From: Paenibacillus_G filicis
GTDB taxonomy: Bacteria; Bacillota; Bacilli; Paenibacillales; NBRC-103111
Direction: 5' to 3'
Length of the DNA stretch: 64,000 nt
Assembly (NCBI RefSeq): GCF_038070315.1
Contig: NZ_JBBPCC010000003.1
Span: 1 to 64,000, forward strand
Under the pieces are notes generated by a model, which was not told the DNA's origin, made no database searches, and worked only from the letters and a program-made list of their open reading frames with translations. The position numbers were made by a program, and so were the translations under genes. Below, one piece after another: positions 50,449 through 61,000 of this stretch; position 1 is the stretch's first letter; every line of letters begins with the position of its first letter.

Positions 50449-51513
50449 TCAGCTCAAGCCTTCCGGAATACGCGCGTCGGAGTCTGCCTGCAGAGCAGCC
50501 ATGAACGGGGATATTCCCCTCCGCCGTTCCATCCAGGCTGCCGAAGCATGCGCGTCGGCCGTATTACGCATCTCCAGCACCCAAGTCCCCTGGAAACCGG
50601 ATCTGATGATCATGGCCACACATGCTTCCAGAGGAACTGTCCCTGTGCCCAAAGCCAGATGGTCGTCGTTCTGTCCATAATTATCGCTGAGATGCACAGC
50701 CTCCAGATCGGGCAGTACCCGCTCCAGCGAGCGCAGACAATTGCCCTCTCCCGTCAGATGTGCATGTCCGGCATCGAATACGATCTTGACCCTCGGCGAA
50801 TCCGTCAACAGAAGCACACGTTCCAGAAAAACCGTGTCCACCCCGACCAGATTCGGATAAGGCGGAACGTTCTCCAGCGCAATCCGGACCCGTGAGCCGT
50901 GGGTTTCCTTGACAATATGCCTAAGAAAAACCGCCACTCGATGCGCCGCTGCCTCCAGACTCCGTCCTGCATAGACCTCTTCCTTGCTTTCCTCCAGACC
51001 GAGCGCCACCCGCGGACCTTCATTCTGCTCCGAAGGCTCTTCTCCGTCTAGCTCTGGGTCTATGGCTTCTTCCTGATCCGTACGCGAGGCCTTCCATTCC
51101 CAGGTACCATGCTCGGCTAAGCTCCAGCCTCTCCCTGCAGCAGTCTCCGCTTCCTGCGGAATCGGCTCGAGCTCCCCCGGGTGAAGCACGATATAGCTGC
51201 AGCCCAGCTCCTCTGCAATATGCAGACTGCGGAGAACGATGCGTTCGGCCTCCAGCCTTGCCACGCCATCGCTCGCAGCCGGGTTGCAGCCGGTGATCGG
51301 AGCATGGACCGTCCAGGAAATCCCATGCTCCTCGCCAAGCCGCTTCAGCCAGGCGATTCTGTCCTCCGGCCAGTCCAGCAGCTCCTGATGAGGGCCCTCT
51401 CCCATGATCTCGATGGCCTTCCAGCCCTCCCCAATCAGCCGGATCACGGCCTCCTCCAAGGACAATTCCAGTAATGCATAGGTCGATACGGCACAATCCG
51501 TACGCATGGACAT
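50449..51513 (-). CDS. Sugar-phosphate isomerase/epimerase-like TIM-barrel protein
   Basis: A 354-residue protein of the xylose-isomerase-like/AP-endonuclease-2 TIM-barrel superfamily. Motifs include WKAIEIMGEGPH, WTVHAPITGCN, YIVLHPGELEP, RIALENVPP, VKIVFDAGHAHLTG, LEAVHLSDNYGQNDDHLALGTG and WVLEMRN, in which the Glu, Asp and His metal ligands are conserved. An acidic insertion of about 50 residues (about 135-185) interrupts the barrel and is unusual. It is the last gene of the Ugp-like transporter operon, 24 bases after the permease, so it may process the imported substrate. The start is ATG 51513 with AGGAGG 11 nt upstream. Confidence 0.8.
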   Translation of the reverse strand: MSMRTDCAVSTYALLELSLEEAVIRLIGEGWKAIEIMGEGPHQELLDWPEDRIAWLKRLGEEHGISWTVHAPITGCNPAASDGVARLEAERIVLRSLHIAEELGCSYIVLHPGELEPIPQEAETAAGRGWSLAEHGTWEWKASRTDQEEAIDPELDGEEPSEQNEGPRVALGLEESKEEVYAGRSLEAAAHRVAVFLRHIVKETHGSRVRIALENVPPYPNLVGVDTVFLERVLLLTDSPRVKIVFDAGHAHLTGEGNCLRSLERVLPDLEAVHLSDNYGQNDDHLALGTGTVPLEACVAMIIRSGFQGTWVLEMRNTADAHASAAWMERRRGISPFMAALQADSDARIPEGLS

Positions 51514-51537
51514 CCAAGAACCAACCTCCTTTTTCTC

Positions 51538-52350
51538 CTACTTAATGCCCGATTGGATGAAGCTGTTCATAAACTGGCGCTGAAAGAGCAGAAATCCGGC
51601 CAGCAGAGGCACGATAACGAGCAGCGTCGCAGCACTCACCTCGGTCCATTGGGCCCCAATCTCGAACGACTGAGCGAATATAGCCAGCCCTACGGTCAGC
51701 GGACGATTCTCCACCGAGTTCGTGACGATCAGCGGCCAGAGGAAGTTATTCCAGTGATAGCTTACAGATACCAGACCGAAAGCGATATACGCCGGCCGGG
51801 ACAGCGGGAAATAAATTTTCCAGAGCACCTGCCACTTGGTGTAGCCCTCCATCACGGCCGCTTCGTCGAGCTCCGGCGGGAGCGTCTTGAAGGTCTGCCT
51901 CAGCAGGAAAATGCCAAAGGCCGAGGCAAAATACGGCATCATCACACCAAGCTTCGTATCCAGTAGGGACAAGTCTTTCAGTACGTTATAATTCGGGAAG
52001 ATCAGCACATCCGCCGGCACCATAATCTGTACCAGGAAGAGCATGAACACCGCGCTCTTGAACCGGAAGTCCAGGCGGGCGAACGCGAACGCCGCCATCG
52101 TGGCGGTCACCATCTGCACGGCGAATACGCCTACGACGATAATCACCGTGTTCAGATAATATTGAGCGAAGGGAGCTGCCTCCCAGACCTTCTCAAAGTT
52201 TGCCAGAGTGAACTCTAGCGAGAATGAAGGAGATAACGCGATTTGCTTGGGACGGAAAGCGGTGACCGTCATCCACAGCAGCGGCACCAGCCACAGCAAA
52301 CCGAATATATAGAGAAGCCAGCGGCTTATGTTCATCGTTTTGAACGGCAT
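51538..52350 (-). CDS. ABC transporter permease, MalG/UgpE type
   Basis: A 270-residue inner-membrane permease with six TM helices and the EAA loop near DEAAVMEGYTKWQVLWKIYFPLSRP that contacts the ATPase. It forms the translocation channel with the MalF/UgpA-type permease encoded just upstream. I place the start at ATG 52350 (MPFKTMNISRWLLYI), where a weak GAAAGG precedes it; the frame is open to 52377 and a later ATG at 52335 is also possible. No ATPase gene is present, so a shared MsmK/UgpC-type ATPase elsewhere is expected. Confidence 0.87.
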   Translation of the reverse strand: MPFKTMNISRWLLYIFGLLWLVPLLWMTVTAFRPKQIALSPSFSLEFTLANFEKVWEAAPFAQYYLNTVIIVVGVFAVQMVTATMAAFAFARLDFRFKSAVFMLFLVQIMVPADVLIFPNYNVLKDLSLLDTKLGVMMPYFASAFGIFLLRQTFKTLPPELDEAAVMEGYTKWQVLWKIYFPLSRPAYIAFGLVSVSYHWNNFLWPLIVTNSVENRPLTVGLAIFAQSFEIGAQWTEVSAATLLVIVPLLAGFLLFQRQFMNSFIQSGIK

Positions 52351-52389
52351 AGCATCGCCTTTCTTTCTGCCGCCCATGGCAGCCAGGAA

Positions 52390-53286
52390 TTAATGATAAT
52401 GAATCTTCTTGTCCAGTCCGAAGAAATTCAGCGCAGCCACCAGCAGCAATACGGCTATCATAACCACCGTCAGCGTCGAAGCGATCCCCTGATCCCAGAA
52501 ACTGAACGCCGTTTCGTAAATATAATACAGCAGCAGATTACTCGCATTATTCGGCCCGCCCTTGGTCATGATCACCAGATGATCGACGAGCTTGAAGGAA
52601 TTGGTCAGCGCCACGATCGAAACGAACAACGTCGTCGGCATCAAGAGCGGAAATGTAATTTTACGAAAAACCGTCCAGCGGCCGATACCGTCAACCTGTG
52701 CCGACTCATAGAGCTCCGGCGAAATATTTTGCAGGCCGGCCAAATAGAAAATCATGAAATACCCGGCTTCCTTCCAGACCACCATGGCAACCATCGCCCA
52801 CATCACATATTCCGGCGATCCGAGCCAGTTGATATCCGACTGCCCGATCCCCTGCATGAACCGGCTGAGCAGACCGTACTTCGGAGTGTAAATAAACAGC
52901 CATACGTTAGCCGCGGCGATCATCGGAATCAGCGTGGGATAAAAGAACGCCGTGCGCAGAAACCCTGTTCCCCGCAGCGCCTTGTTGGCGAATACCGCCA
53001 TCAGCAAAGCCAGCGCGAGGGACGTCGGGACCGTACCGAGCGCAAACCACAGGTTATTGCCCATGACCTTCCAGAAGATGGAGTCATCCATCAGATGCGT
53101 ATAGTTATCCAGTCCGACGAACTGAGGCACAGGAGTAGCCAAGTCCGCTTGATACAGACTAAGTCCGATCGTCTTGGCAATCGGATAGAACGTGAATAGA
53201 AACAAAAAGACAAGGGATGGCAGCAGGAGCAGCCAGGCGAAAACATTGGTCTTCCAGCTCTTCCGTGATTTCGTATACCCTAACAA
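52390..53286 (-). CDS. ABC transporter permease, MalF/UgpA type
   Basis: A 298-residue permease with six TM helices, the periplasmic-loop signature FVGLDNYTHLMDDSIFWKVMGNNLWFA and the EAA loop YESAQVDGIGRWTVFRKITFPLLMP. It matches UgpA and similar sugar-phosphate or oligosaccharide permeases. The start is TTG 53286, with AGGAGG exactly 6 nt upstream; the frame is open to 53424, but that 46-residue extension is Pro/Arg-rich and unlike the family. It lies between the binding-protein gene and the second permease gene. Confidence 0.9.
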   Translation of the reverse strand: MLGYTKSRKSWKTNVFAWLLLLPSLVFLFLFTFYPIAKTIGLSLYQADLATPVPQFVGLDNYTHLMDDSIFWKVMGNNLWFALGTVPTSLALALLMAVFANKALRGTGFLRTAFFYPTLIPMIAAANVWLFIYTPKYGLLSRFMQGIGQSDINWLGSPEYVMWAMVAMVVWKEAGYFMIFYLAGLQNISPELYESAQVDGIGRWTVFRKITFPLLMPTTLFVSIVALTNSFKLVDHLVIMTKGGPNNASNLLLYYIYETAFSFWDQGIASTLTVVMIAVLLLVAALNFFGLDKKIHYH

Positions 53287-53459
53287 TGTGGACCTCCTGG
53301 CGTAACTCGGATTAAGAAAAATGGAGAAGCCCGGTGCGGAGGGACCGGCGGCTTGCCGCCTGGCCCCCGGTTGGGGGACCTTCGGCTGAAGACCCTGCCC
53401 TAGCCGTCCGCAACGAAGCTTCATCCTGCATGTTAGCTGGCGTCGTCCGGCTCGGACGA

Positions 53460-54803
53460 TTATTTATTGAATGGAGCGAGCGCCTTGTCCGCTTCTTCCT
53501 GAGCCTTCTTGAGCGCATCCTCCGGCGACGTGCTGCCTGCCAGAACCGCCTGCACCTGGTCGCTCAAGGCCTTCATGACTTTGCCGTTGTTATGAGTCGA
53601 CAGCTCGGCGGCTGCATATTGCAGCTGGTCACGTGCGACCAGAGCCGCAGGGAAATCGGCTGCATATTTCTTCATCGTCTCCGTCTCATAGGCGGATTTC
53701 TTAACGGCTACATAGCCGGTGTCGATACTCCACTGAGCAGCACGTTCCGTTTCGGTCATAAACTTGACGAACTTCCAGGCCGCTTCCTGCTTCTTCTTGT
53801 CAATGTCCTTGAAGATGTAGAAGTTGCCGCCGCCCGTCGGGCTGCCGAAGCTCTTGTTCTTAGGCAGGAAGCTGACACCGAAGTCAAACTTGGCATTCTT
53901 CTTGACGTTCGTCAGATTGCCCGTCGTGTGGTACATCATAGCCGTTTTGCCTTCCAGGAAGTCCGATGGCACCGTTCCCCATTCCGTAACGCCTTCTGGA
54001 ATAACCTTCTCCTTCTTCGCCAGATCCGTCCAATATTTCAGCCCCTCGATGTTCTCGGGCGTATTGAACATGACCTTCTTGCCGTCCTCGGTCATTAGGT
54101 TCTTGCCGTTCTGCAGAGCGAAGGTTTGCAGCATCCAGTAAGCGAAGCCGGATACCGGAATCTCCAGTCCCCATGTGCCGTCCTTGGTCAGCTTCTTGGC
54201 ATAGTCCTTCATCTCATCCCAGGTTTGCGGGCCCTTGTTGGGGTCGAGTCCCGCCGCCTTGAACTTGTCCTTATTGTAATAAAGCACGATCGTGCTGCGC
54301 TGGAACGGAATGCTGTAGACTTTCCCCCCGGTCTGGGAATTGGCCATAAACGCCGGGTAGAAATCGGACAAATATTTGTCCCCGCCCTCTTGAGCGATGA
54401 ACTCGTCCAGCGGGATAATCGCGTTCATGTCCAGCAGGCTAAACAGCTCGGTCGATTGCAGCACGGCGAGATCGGGAGGCGTCTTGGCCTGCACGCCGGC
54501 CTGCGTCTTGACTGCGGTATCCGCGTAGCTACCGGTGTAGACCGGCTTTACCGTGATATTCGGATTTTCTTTGTTGAATGCCAGCGCCATCTTTTCGATG
54601 TTCGCCGTCAGTGGACCGCCCACCGCAATCGGATAGTAGAAGGTCAGTTCGACCTTCTCATCCTTGGCCGCTGGGGCCGGGGTAGAGGAAGGAGCAGCGG
54701 TGCCGGCCGTTGCGGCAGGCTTGACAGGCTCGGCTTTGGCGCAGCCGGCAGCTACAGTCAAGCATAAGGCTACACTCATCATTTTCGGTGCAAGGGAACG
54801 CAT
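53460..54803 (-). CDS. ABC transporter substrate-binding lipoprotein, UgpB type
   Basis: A 447-residue extracellular binding protein. The signal peptide ends in a lipobox (LTVAAGC, Cys21), so it is lipid-anchored, and a Pro/Ala/Thr linker follows. The mature domain has FYYPIAVGGPLTANIEKMALAFNKENPNI, PPDLAVLQS, YSIPFQRSTIVLYYNKDKFKAAG and a C-terminal GSTSPEDALKKAQEEADKAL, as in UgpB-like proteins that bind glycerol-3-phosphate, glycerophosphodiesters or maltodextrins. The operon leader and the neighbouring phosphatase, phosphodiesterase and GlpP genes favour a glycerol-phosphate ligand. The start is ATG 54803 with AAGGAGA upstream. Confidence 0.87.
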   Translation of the reverse strand: MRSLAPKMMSVALCLTVAAGCAKAEPVKPAATAGTAAPSSTPAPAAKDEKVELTFYYPIAVGGPLTANIEKMALAFNKENPNITVKPVYTGSYADTAVKTQAGVQAKTPPDLAVLQSTELFSLLDMNAIIPLDEFIAQEGGDKYLSDFYPAFMANSQTGGKVYSIPFQRSTIVLYYNKDKFKAAGLDPNKGPQTWDEMKDYAKKLTKDGTWGLEIPVSGFAYWMLQTFALQNGKNLMTEDGKKVMFNTPENIEGLKYWTDLAKKEKVIPEGVTEWGTVPSDFLEGKTAMMYHTTGNLTNVKKNAKFDFGVSFLPKNKSFGSPTGGGNFYIFKDIDKKKQEAAWKFVKFMTETERAAQWSIDTGYVAVKKSAYETETMKKYAADFPAALVARDQLQYAAAELSTHNNGKVMKALSDQVQAVLAGSTSPEDALKKAQEEADKALAPFNK

Positions 54804-54930
54804 GGGAATCTCTCCTTTGGGTTATATGGTATCGTTGATCAACAGTTCCTCAAGCCTCCTCCTCCCACTCTAGCAGAGCTATGTGAGAGGACGATTACGG
54901 CTATGTCAAGCTGAAGTAAAATCCATCATC

Positions 54931-55725
54931 CTAAAGCCTGTGTACAGGCAGCAGCTCCGTCAACGAAGACCAGATATAATCGGGCTTCACGGAGAAGCGC
55001 TCCGCATCGCTTAGGGAAGCGACCCCCGTCAGCACCAAAGCCGTCTGCAAGCCGTTATTGTGACCCAATAAAATATCCGTCTCCAGGCGGTCTCCCACCA
55101 TCAGGCAGCGGTCCGGGGTCAGTCCGCTCCACTCCAGCACCTTGTCGGCATAATACGCCGAGGGCTTGCCGATAACAGTTTGCGTGTCGATACAGCTGGC
55201 AGCCTCGATGGCCTTCACCATCGACCAGGTGTCCGGAATCACATCCTGCTCGACCGGACAGTACGGGTCTGGGTTAGCGGCGATCAGCGCCGCTCCGTTG
55301 CGTACCGCCTTCTGGGCCTGGTGCAGCTTCTGGTAGTCAAACTGCATATCCATGCCGACCAGCACATGGGTCGCAGCGAGCGGATCTGTCGTCCAGCGGA
55401 CGTCCTGCTCGTCCAGCTCCTTGAGCATCGCCGTCTCTCCGACGACGAAGACCAGCGGATCTGTCGTGGTCTCCCTCAAATAAATAGCCGCCATGTAGGA
55501 AGCCGTCACCATCTCTTCCAGTCTTGCCTCGAGGCCCAGCCTGTGCAGGCGGTCCCTGCATTCCATACGGGTTCTTGTGGTCGTATTGCTCAGAAAGTAT
55601 ACCCTTCTGTTCTTCTCCCGCAGTCCGGCTAGCGTCTCGGCTGCGCCGGGAAGCAGACGGTCTCCAAGCAAAATCGTGCCATCCAGATCAAAAAAATAAC
55701 CATCCCATTCCATCACATCCGACAA
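54931..55725 (-). CDS. HAD-IIA phosphatase (NagD/glycerol-phosphate phosphatase-like)
   Basis: A 264-residue haloacid dehalogenase-fold phosphatase of the NagD/PGP group. Motif I is FFDLDGTILLGD, motif II is FLSNTTTRT, the C2 cap domain lies in the middle, motif III is IGKPSAYYAD and motif IV is MVGDRLETDILLG. Related enzymes dephosphorylate p-nitrophenyl phosphate, glycerol phosphate or nucleotides. It is the first gene behind a GlpP-type leader hairpin and precedes the Ugp-like importer genes, so dephosphorylation of imported glycerol-3-phosphate is a sensible guess. The start is TTG 55725, with GGAG 10 nt upstream; ATG 55713 is an alternative. Confidence 0.85.
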   Translation of the reverse strand: MSDVMEWDGYFFDLDGTILLGDRLLPGAAETLAGLREKNRRVYFLSNTTTRTRMECRDRLHRLGLEARLEEMVTASYMAAIYLRETTTDPLVFVVGETAMLKELDEQDVRWTTDPLAATHVLVGMDMQFDYQKLHQAQKAVRNGAALIAANPDPYCPVEQDVIPDTWSMVKAIEAASCIDTQTVIGKPSAYYADKVLEWSGLTPDRCLMVGDRLETDILLGHNNGLQTALVLTGVASLSDAERFSVKPDYIWSSLTELLPVHRL

Positions 55726-55757
55726 TCTCTGCGCAGCTCCCTTCCTGAGAACAACAC

Positions 55758-55855
55758 AAAAAACCCTTTACGCAACAAACAGAAGCGGCGCGCCTGAACA
55801 GGCTCCTCCATTCGTTGCATAAAAGGGTTTTCTCCTCGTCTCCTACCCTTAACTA
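55758..55855 (-). promoter_or_regulatory. Leader hairpin 1, probable GlpP-controlled terminator/antiterminator
   Basis: On the minus strand AAACCCTTTT..GCAAC (55814-55830) pairs with GTTGCGTAAAGGGTTT (55761-55776), enclosing an arm with GGCGCGCC, and a T run follows (55758-55763), 33 bases before the HAD gene. A conserved GGAGACGAGGAG precedes it (55833-55845). A near copy lies at 63563-63655. GlpP, encoded at the right edge, is a leader-RNA-binding antiterminator in Bacillus, so this is most likely its target. Confidence 0.72.
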
Positions 55856-55949
55856 TTCGGTTGGTTGATCTCACTGCCTACTGTACCAGTTTAATGTTAT
55901 CGGCAGATCAAGGCCAGATGAAGGAATTGTAAATCGATAAGGCAAAGCA

Positions 55950-56744
55950 TCAGACTGTCGGAACAGTCCCTCCGTCAATCACATATTCACCTCCTGTGAT
56001 CGACGCTGCGCGGTCGGATACCAGAAAAGCCACTAGCTCGCCAACCTCCTCTGGAGTTCCAGGGCGGCCAACCGGGATACCTCCCAGCGATCCCATGAGC
56101 AGCTCCAGCGCGCTCTCCCGGCTGCCCGTCTGGGCCGCGAAGCGGTCGATCATGGCATCCGCAGCTTCGGTTTGGATAAAGCCGGGAGCCACCGTGTTGA
56201 CACGTATCCCGCGTGGTGAGAACTCGTTAGCCAAGCCTTTGCTGTAATTCGAAAGCGCAGCCTTCGCCGCTGCATAAGCCAGCGTGGATTCGTAGAGCGG
56301 CAAACGTCGCTGGATTGACGAGATATGAACGATAGCTCCGGCTCCCTTCTCCACCATGAGCGGCAGTAAACTACGGTCCAGACGAACTGCGCCGAGCAGA
56401 TTCCAATTCAACATATGAAGCCAGTCCTCATCGCTCAGAACAAGCGCGCCTCCTGGCGGTGTCGTCGATCCGCCGACGCAATGGACCACAATGTCGATCC
56501 CGCCGAAACGCTCCTTCACCGCTTGAATGACCACCTCCACGCCTTCCGACGTAGCCAGATCGGCTTGAACAAATAGCTCAGTCTGCGACAGTCCCGCTGG
56601 CAGGCTGCGGGCTGTGGTCATTACTGTGGCGCCGGATGCGGCGAGTCTCGATGCAATGGCTTTGCCCATCCCCTTCGTACCACCGGTAACGAGCGCTTTT
56701 TTTCCTTTAAACTCTTGTGACGGCTGTTCATAGGATGTACTCAT
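55950..56744 (-). CDS. SDR family oxidoreductase
   Basis: A 264-residue short-chain dehydrogenase with TGGTKGMGKAIASRLA as cofactor loop, HCVGGSTTPPGG in place of the usual NNAG, a catalytic Ser in HISSIQRRLPL, the Y-x3-K of LAYAAAKAAL, and a C-terminal SITGGEYVIDGG. The substrate is not predictable. I placed the start at ATG 56744, where AGGAGG precedes it; the frame is open to 56804 without a ribosome site. It is transcribed divergently from a LysR regulator, which probably controls it. It sits between the two glycerol-phosphate units without an obvious link to them. Confidence 0.85.
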   Translation of the reverse strand: MSTSYEQPSQEFKGKKALVTGGTKGMGKAIASRLAASGATVMTTARSLPAGLSQTELFVQADLATSEGVEVVIQAVKERFGGIDIVVHCVGGSTTPPGGALVLSDEDWLHMLNWNLLGAVRLDRSLLPLMVEKGAGAIVHISSIQRRLPLYESTLAYAAAKAALSNYSKGLANEFSPRGIRVNTVAPGFIQTEAADAMIDRFAAQTGSRESALELLMGSLGGIPVGRPGTPEEVGELVAFLVSDRAASITGGEYVIDGGTVPTV

Positions 56745-56959
56745 GATATTCCTCCTGATATTCGAGTGAAGACACCCGTTTCTGCGTTCCTGTAGACTGT
56801 TCATGGCTAGCTTCTTGGACTTCCCACCCCTGAGTCGCCATCCGGCAACGGGTCTGTCTGTGAAGTTCCAACGTCATCTTACCTCCAGCTCTGGTATAAC
56901 GTCTAATTTATATTTATAATCAAATTCATGAATAAATTTCATACAAAGGTGATGGAATT

Positions 56960-57859
56960 GTGGAGCTTACCCAATTGGAATACTTTTTGACGGCAGCAAG
57001 GCTGCAGCATATGACGATGGCTTCCAAAGAACTGAATATCACGCAACCGGCGCTTAGTCATTCCATTTCCAAGTTGGAACATGAACTAGGTGTCCCTCTA
57101 TTCGAGCGCAGCGGGCGCAATATTCAGCTGAACCGGTATGGCATGATGTTTGTCAAATGGGTGGAGCAGGCACTGGACAACATCCGCAACGGCATGCAGG
57201 AGATCGAGGAATGGTCTCATCCGGATACGGGAGTCGTCTCCATCTCTTATCTCAATATTCTAGGCGTCGACCTCGTGCCCACCCTCGTCCGGGATTACCA
57301 GATACGTTATCCGCAAGTTCGTTTTGAGCTGAAGCAGGGGAATAACGGAGATATTAACAATCATCTGGAACAGGGCAGATCGGATATGCTGATTACCTCC
57401 AAGGAAACGACCACAGATCATCATGAATGGCTTGTGATCGAGCAAATTCCTCTATATATTGTCGTATCTTCCCGGCACCGTCTGGCTGACCGTCCCAGTT
57501 TGAAGCTGGATGATCTATCCGGCGAGCCGTTCGTTGAATTGAAAAACAACTGCGGGTTGCGTAATTCGATCCTATCCCGCGTTCAGAACAGCAGCTTCAC
57601 GCTCGATTCCGCCTACGATGCCGAGGATTTGGCTACGGTTGCCGGATTTATTAAAGCCGGACTTGGCGTTTCCGTACTTCCGAAAACCCCGGGGCTAATG
57701 CTGGAGGGACTGGTCTGGATTCCAGTCTTGGAAGAGGGCTGGTTCTGGGAAGTCGGCCTGACCTGGAGAAAAGACCGCTACATGTCGCCCGCGGCCAAGC
57801 GGTTTGTCGAGTATGTCGGGCATTCTTCTTCGGCTCGCATAGCTGAAACTCTTTCCTGA
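56960..57859 (+). CDS. LysR family transcriptional regulator
   Basis: A 299-residue regulator. The N-terminal winged helix has MELTQLEYFLTAARLQHMTMASKELNITQPALSHSISKLEHELGVPLFERSGRNIQLNRYG. The C-terminal periplasmic-binding-like effector domain includes GVVSISYLNILG, LVPTLVRDYQIRYPQVRFEL and VAGFIKAGLGVSVLPKTPG. The start is GTG 56960 with AAAGGTG 8 nt upstream. It is divergent from the SDR gene across 215 bases, the usual arrangement for a LysR activator and its target. An AT-rich stretch with the palindrome ATTCATGAAT at about 56923-56932 is a possible binding site. Confidence 0.9.
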   Translation: MELTQLEYFLTAARLQHMTMASKELNITQPALSHSISKLEHELGVPLFERSGRNIQLNRYGMMFVKWVEQALDNIRNGMQEIEEWSHPDTGVVSISYLNILGVDLVPTLVRDYQIRYPQVRFELKQGNNGDINNHLEQGRSDMLITSKETTTDHHEWLVIEQIPLYIVVSSRHRLADRPSLKLDDLSGEPFVELKNNCGLRNSILSRVQNSSFTLDSAYDAEDLATVAGFIKAGLGVSVLPKTPGLMLEGLVWIPVLEEGWFWEVGLTWRKDRYMSPAAKRFVEYVGHSSSARIAETLS

Positions 57860-58015
57860 GGATCACTTCCAACCACCTAGAGTTTCTTTTCATCATTAGT
57901 TATTCCCTGCAAGCCCGTTCTCAAAAACAGTCTTGGCCTGCAAATATACACCCTATCTCATTCCATGCAGCATTGGCCTCTATATAGAATGAATCATTGC
58001 ATTTTCAAAGGATGC

Positions 58016-58047
58016 AAAAGACGGTCTAGGGCAAGCCCCAGACCGTC
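58016..58047 (-). terminator. Terminator of the GDPD-SLH gene
   Basis: On the minus strand GACGGTCT (58040-58047) pairs with AGACCGTC (58020-58027), with GGGGC/GCCC-type inner pairing, followed by TTTT. Confidence 0.8.
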
Positions 58048-58063
58048 CAACGTGTACGAATTC

Positions 58064-61000
58064 TTACTGAATAAAACCAGCCTTGCTCAAGAAACGCTTG
58101 ATCATCACCGCAGCTTGGGCGCGGGTAGCCTGACCCTGCGGCATCAGCTCGGAATCAGTCATACCGTTCATCAAGCCTGCTTCGATGGCAGCAGCCACCT
58201 CGGCCTTAGCCCAGATCAGCTTGCCCGCATCGCGGTAAGCACCCAGGTTCTTCTCCTGCTGGGCAGCGGAAACCGATGTCCCTGCGCCTGCGTAAGAGAG
58301 GGCGCGCATAATCATCGCGGCCTGCTCCTCGCGCGTGATAGATTGCTCCGGACGGAAGGTCCCGTCCTCATAGCCGCCGATAAGCCCTGCACCAGCCGCA
58401 GTCGTCACATCAGACGCGTACCAGGCAGTCTTGGCGACGTCGCTAAATTCACTCTTCGCCGCAGCTGAACTCAAGCCCAGCGCGCGGATGAGCAGCGCCG
58501 CAAATTCCGCACGGCTGACCGAACGGTCGCCGTCAAAGCGGTCTTGGCTAACCCCATCGACAACCAGCTTGCTTGCCAGCAGCTCGACATCGGCTTTCGC
58601 CCAATGTTCTGCCAGATCGTTAAAGCTCTTCTCATGCTGGATAACGGTATACACGCTGTTTCCGTTGCGCTTCATAATTGCCGTCATTCCACCATTCTTG
58701 GCTGCAAAGACGGTCGGAACAAAGCGGAATTGTCCCGTTTCTGGAATGAATTGAACACCAGTCGCTTTGTTCGCATCCACCGATTTGTTCAGAGTTATTT
58801 CACGCGTCACATACGCCTGGCCGAATGGAATACTTACGGCTCGGCCGTCTTGACCCACTGCCTTCACATCAAACTCTACAGCGTCAGCCACTTGGCTTGC
58901 GCCCAGTCGGGTGGCAGCGCCTCGGATAGCCGTTTGCTCGCTACTGTTCAGTGTCTCTATGGACACGCGAATCGTAAGCTCAGAAGGCTTGACATTCAAC
59001 TGACTAGCCAGAGCTTCAGGATTAATCAGAGAGAGCGGAAGTTGATAAGATGCGCCATTGCCGATCATCGTAAGGATGCGGCCGCTGTTCTTGCTTGTTT
59101 CCAGCAACGCCGCGGACGGGATGTCCACTTGCGTCCCGGTCAGCTTCACCTCGACCTTGGCGTCAGACTTGAGGGCGCTCTGCAGCGCAGCCGCATCTAT
59201 TTTACCATCCTTAGCCTCAATACTTACTGTTCCGGAAGCTGGAGTTGGCTGATTCCCGTTGTTGGAACCATTCGTATGGTTGGATTCGCCTGAATTTCCA
59301 TTGCCTGAATCCCCATCGCCGCCATTGTCGCCCGGTACATCGGAACCGGCTACTTCCACGGTCACCGGCTGCGAATAGATATCATACTTGTTCGCAGCAT
59401 CGATCGTCGTCGTATACCGCATTAGAACATGCGCCGTTCCCGGCTTTTTAGCCGTAATCTTGGCACCGTCTACACTCACCACATCTTGTCCGTCCAGCAG
59501 AACCAATTGCGGGGTTTCCATCGCCTTGCGGCCCTCCGCATAGCGGTATACCTCAGCCGTAACCGTCAGGTTTTCATCGGCTTTCAGCTTGTAGCTGTTC
59601 TGGCCTGGCTTAATTTCCGCCGCCCAGTCGGAAGCCCACAACGCGAAATCCGTCGTAATCCCATAAGCCCCCAGCTTGAAGAATCGGTAAAAGTCGTTTT
59701 TGCTGTTGAACGTCCATGGCGAGATAATAATACCGCGGTGCTTCGCCGCTTCCATGAATTTCGGACCGAGATCCGTGTAGCTCGTATTGAACGTCGCATT
59801 CAGCGGCTGCAGAAGTCTTAGCGTCTCGCGCAGCGAACGGCTGACGTTCTTTTCACTCGCGTATCCGCTTGTCAGCAACCCGACAGGCATCTCCGGCATC
59901 TGGGCCGCCAAACGCTTCAATTGGTTGACGTCAAAGGACATCGCGTTGACATCCGCCTCGGCGTTCATCTTCTTCAGCAGGTCGACAAAGGCGCCAACCG
60001 CGGCCGGGGTAGATGTTTTGATCTCTGCCATGACCATCTTGTTCTTGGACTGAGCCAGCTCGATCTGCTCATCCAGCGTCGGAATCGGCAGGCTTCCATA
60101 CTTGCTCTTATGTGTCTTATTGGCGTCGAGCTTTCTCAGCTCTTCAAAGGTGTAATCCTCTACCAGTCCGGTTCCGTTCGTCGTGCCGTTCAGTGTAGAA
60201 TCATGCACGATAACTAATCGCCCGTCCTTGGATAAAAAGATGTCATTCTCAATAAAGTCCCCGCCGGCTTCAAGACCCAGCTGATTGCTCACAATCGTAT
60301 TTTCCGGAGCGCCATCCATCGTGCCGCCTGCAGGCATTCCACGGTGCGCGATAATATAAGGCTTGCGAACGAGCGTTGTTTCGTTATCGTAGACACGATA
60401 GGCCGCTGCCAGCGCAGCCGGAGAGTCGGTGATGATGCCGTTGCTTCCCGCCGTAATCTGGCTGTGCAGCGTCAGATTTTTATTAGCGGAATCCGAAGCA
60501 TCCTTGGTCCAGACGACGAGTGCGCGCTGCTGCAGGTAGGCTACGTGTTCACGAGTAGCTGCCGACTGCGGCAGCAGCGCAATTTTGGCCAGACTGAGGG
60601 TCGTTTCCCTGCGGATGTCGAGCAGACTTTCCCGGGTCAACTGCGTGCGGCCGCTGAAATCGACAACCCCGCGAATGATTGGGTAGGCCGTTCTTGCCTT
60701 CTTGACCAGTTGCCCCTGATCCGAGATGATGAAGGCATCCTCAAGTCCACGGTTCTTCAATTCTTCTACCAAACGCTCTACGGTAGTCTCGTCGGACACA
60801 TAGAACGCAGGGATCATCCGGTTGGCCAGTGTAGTCAGCACCGAGTCTACCGAGCCGATTTCCTTCTGCCCCGAGGCATCCGTCACCTTGAGCTCGCGGT
60901 TGACATGCAGGATTACCGTCGCCGGCAGGACCGCACCAGTCAGACCAGCCAGTGCTTCCGTGCTGGTGATGTCGGTGATGATCGAAGGCGCCATCGAAAT

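Noticed and set aside
53287..53424. 46-residue N-terminal extension of the MalF-type permease
   Set aside because: The sequence is Pro/Arg/Gly-rich, unlike the family, and an ideal AGGAGG precedes the TTG at 53286.
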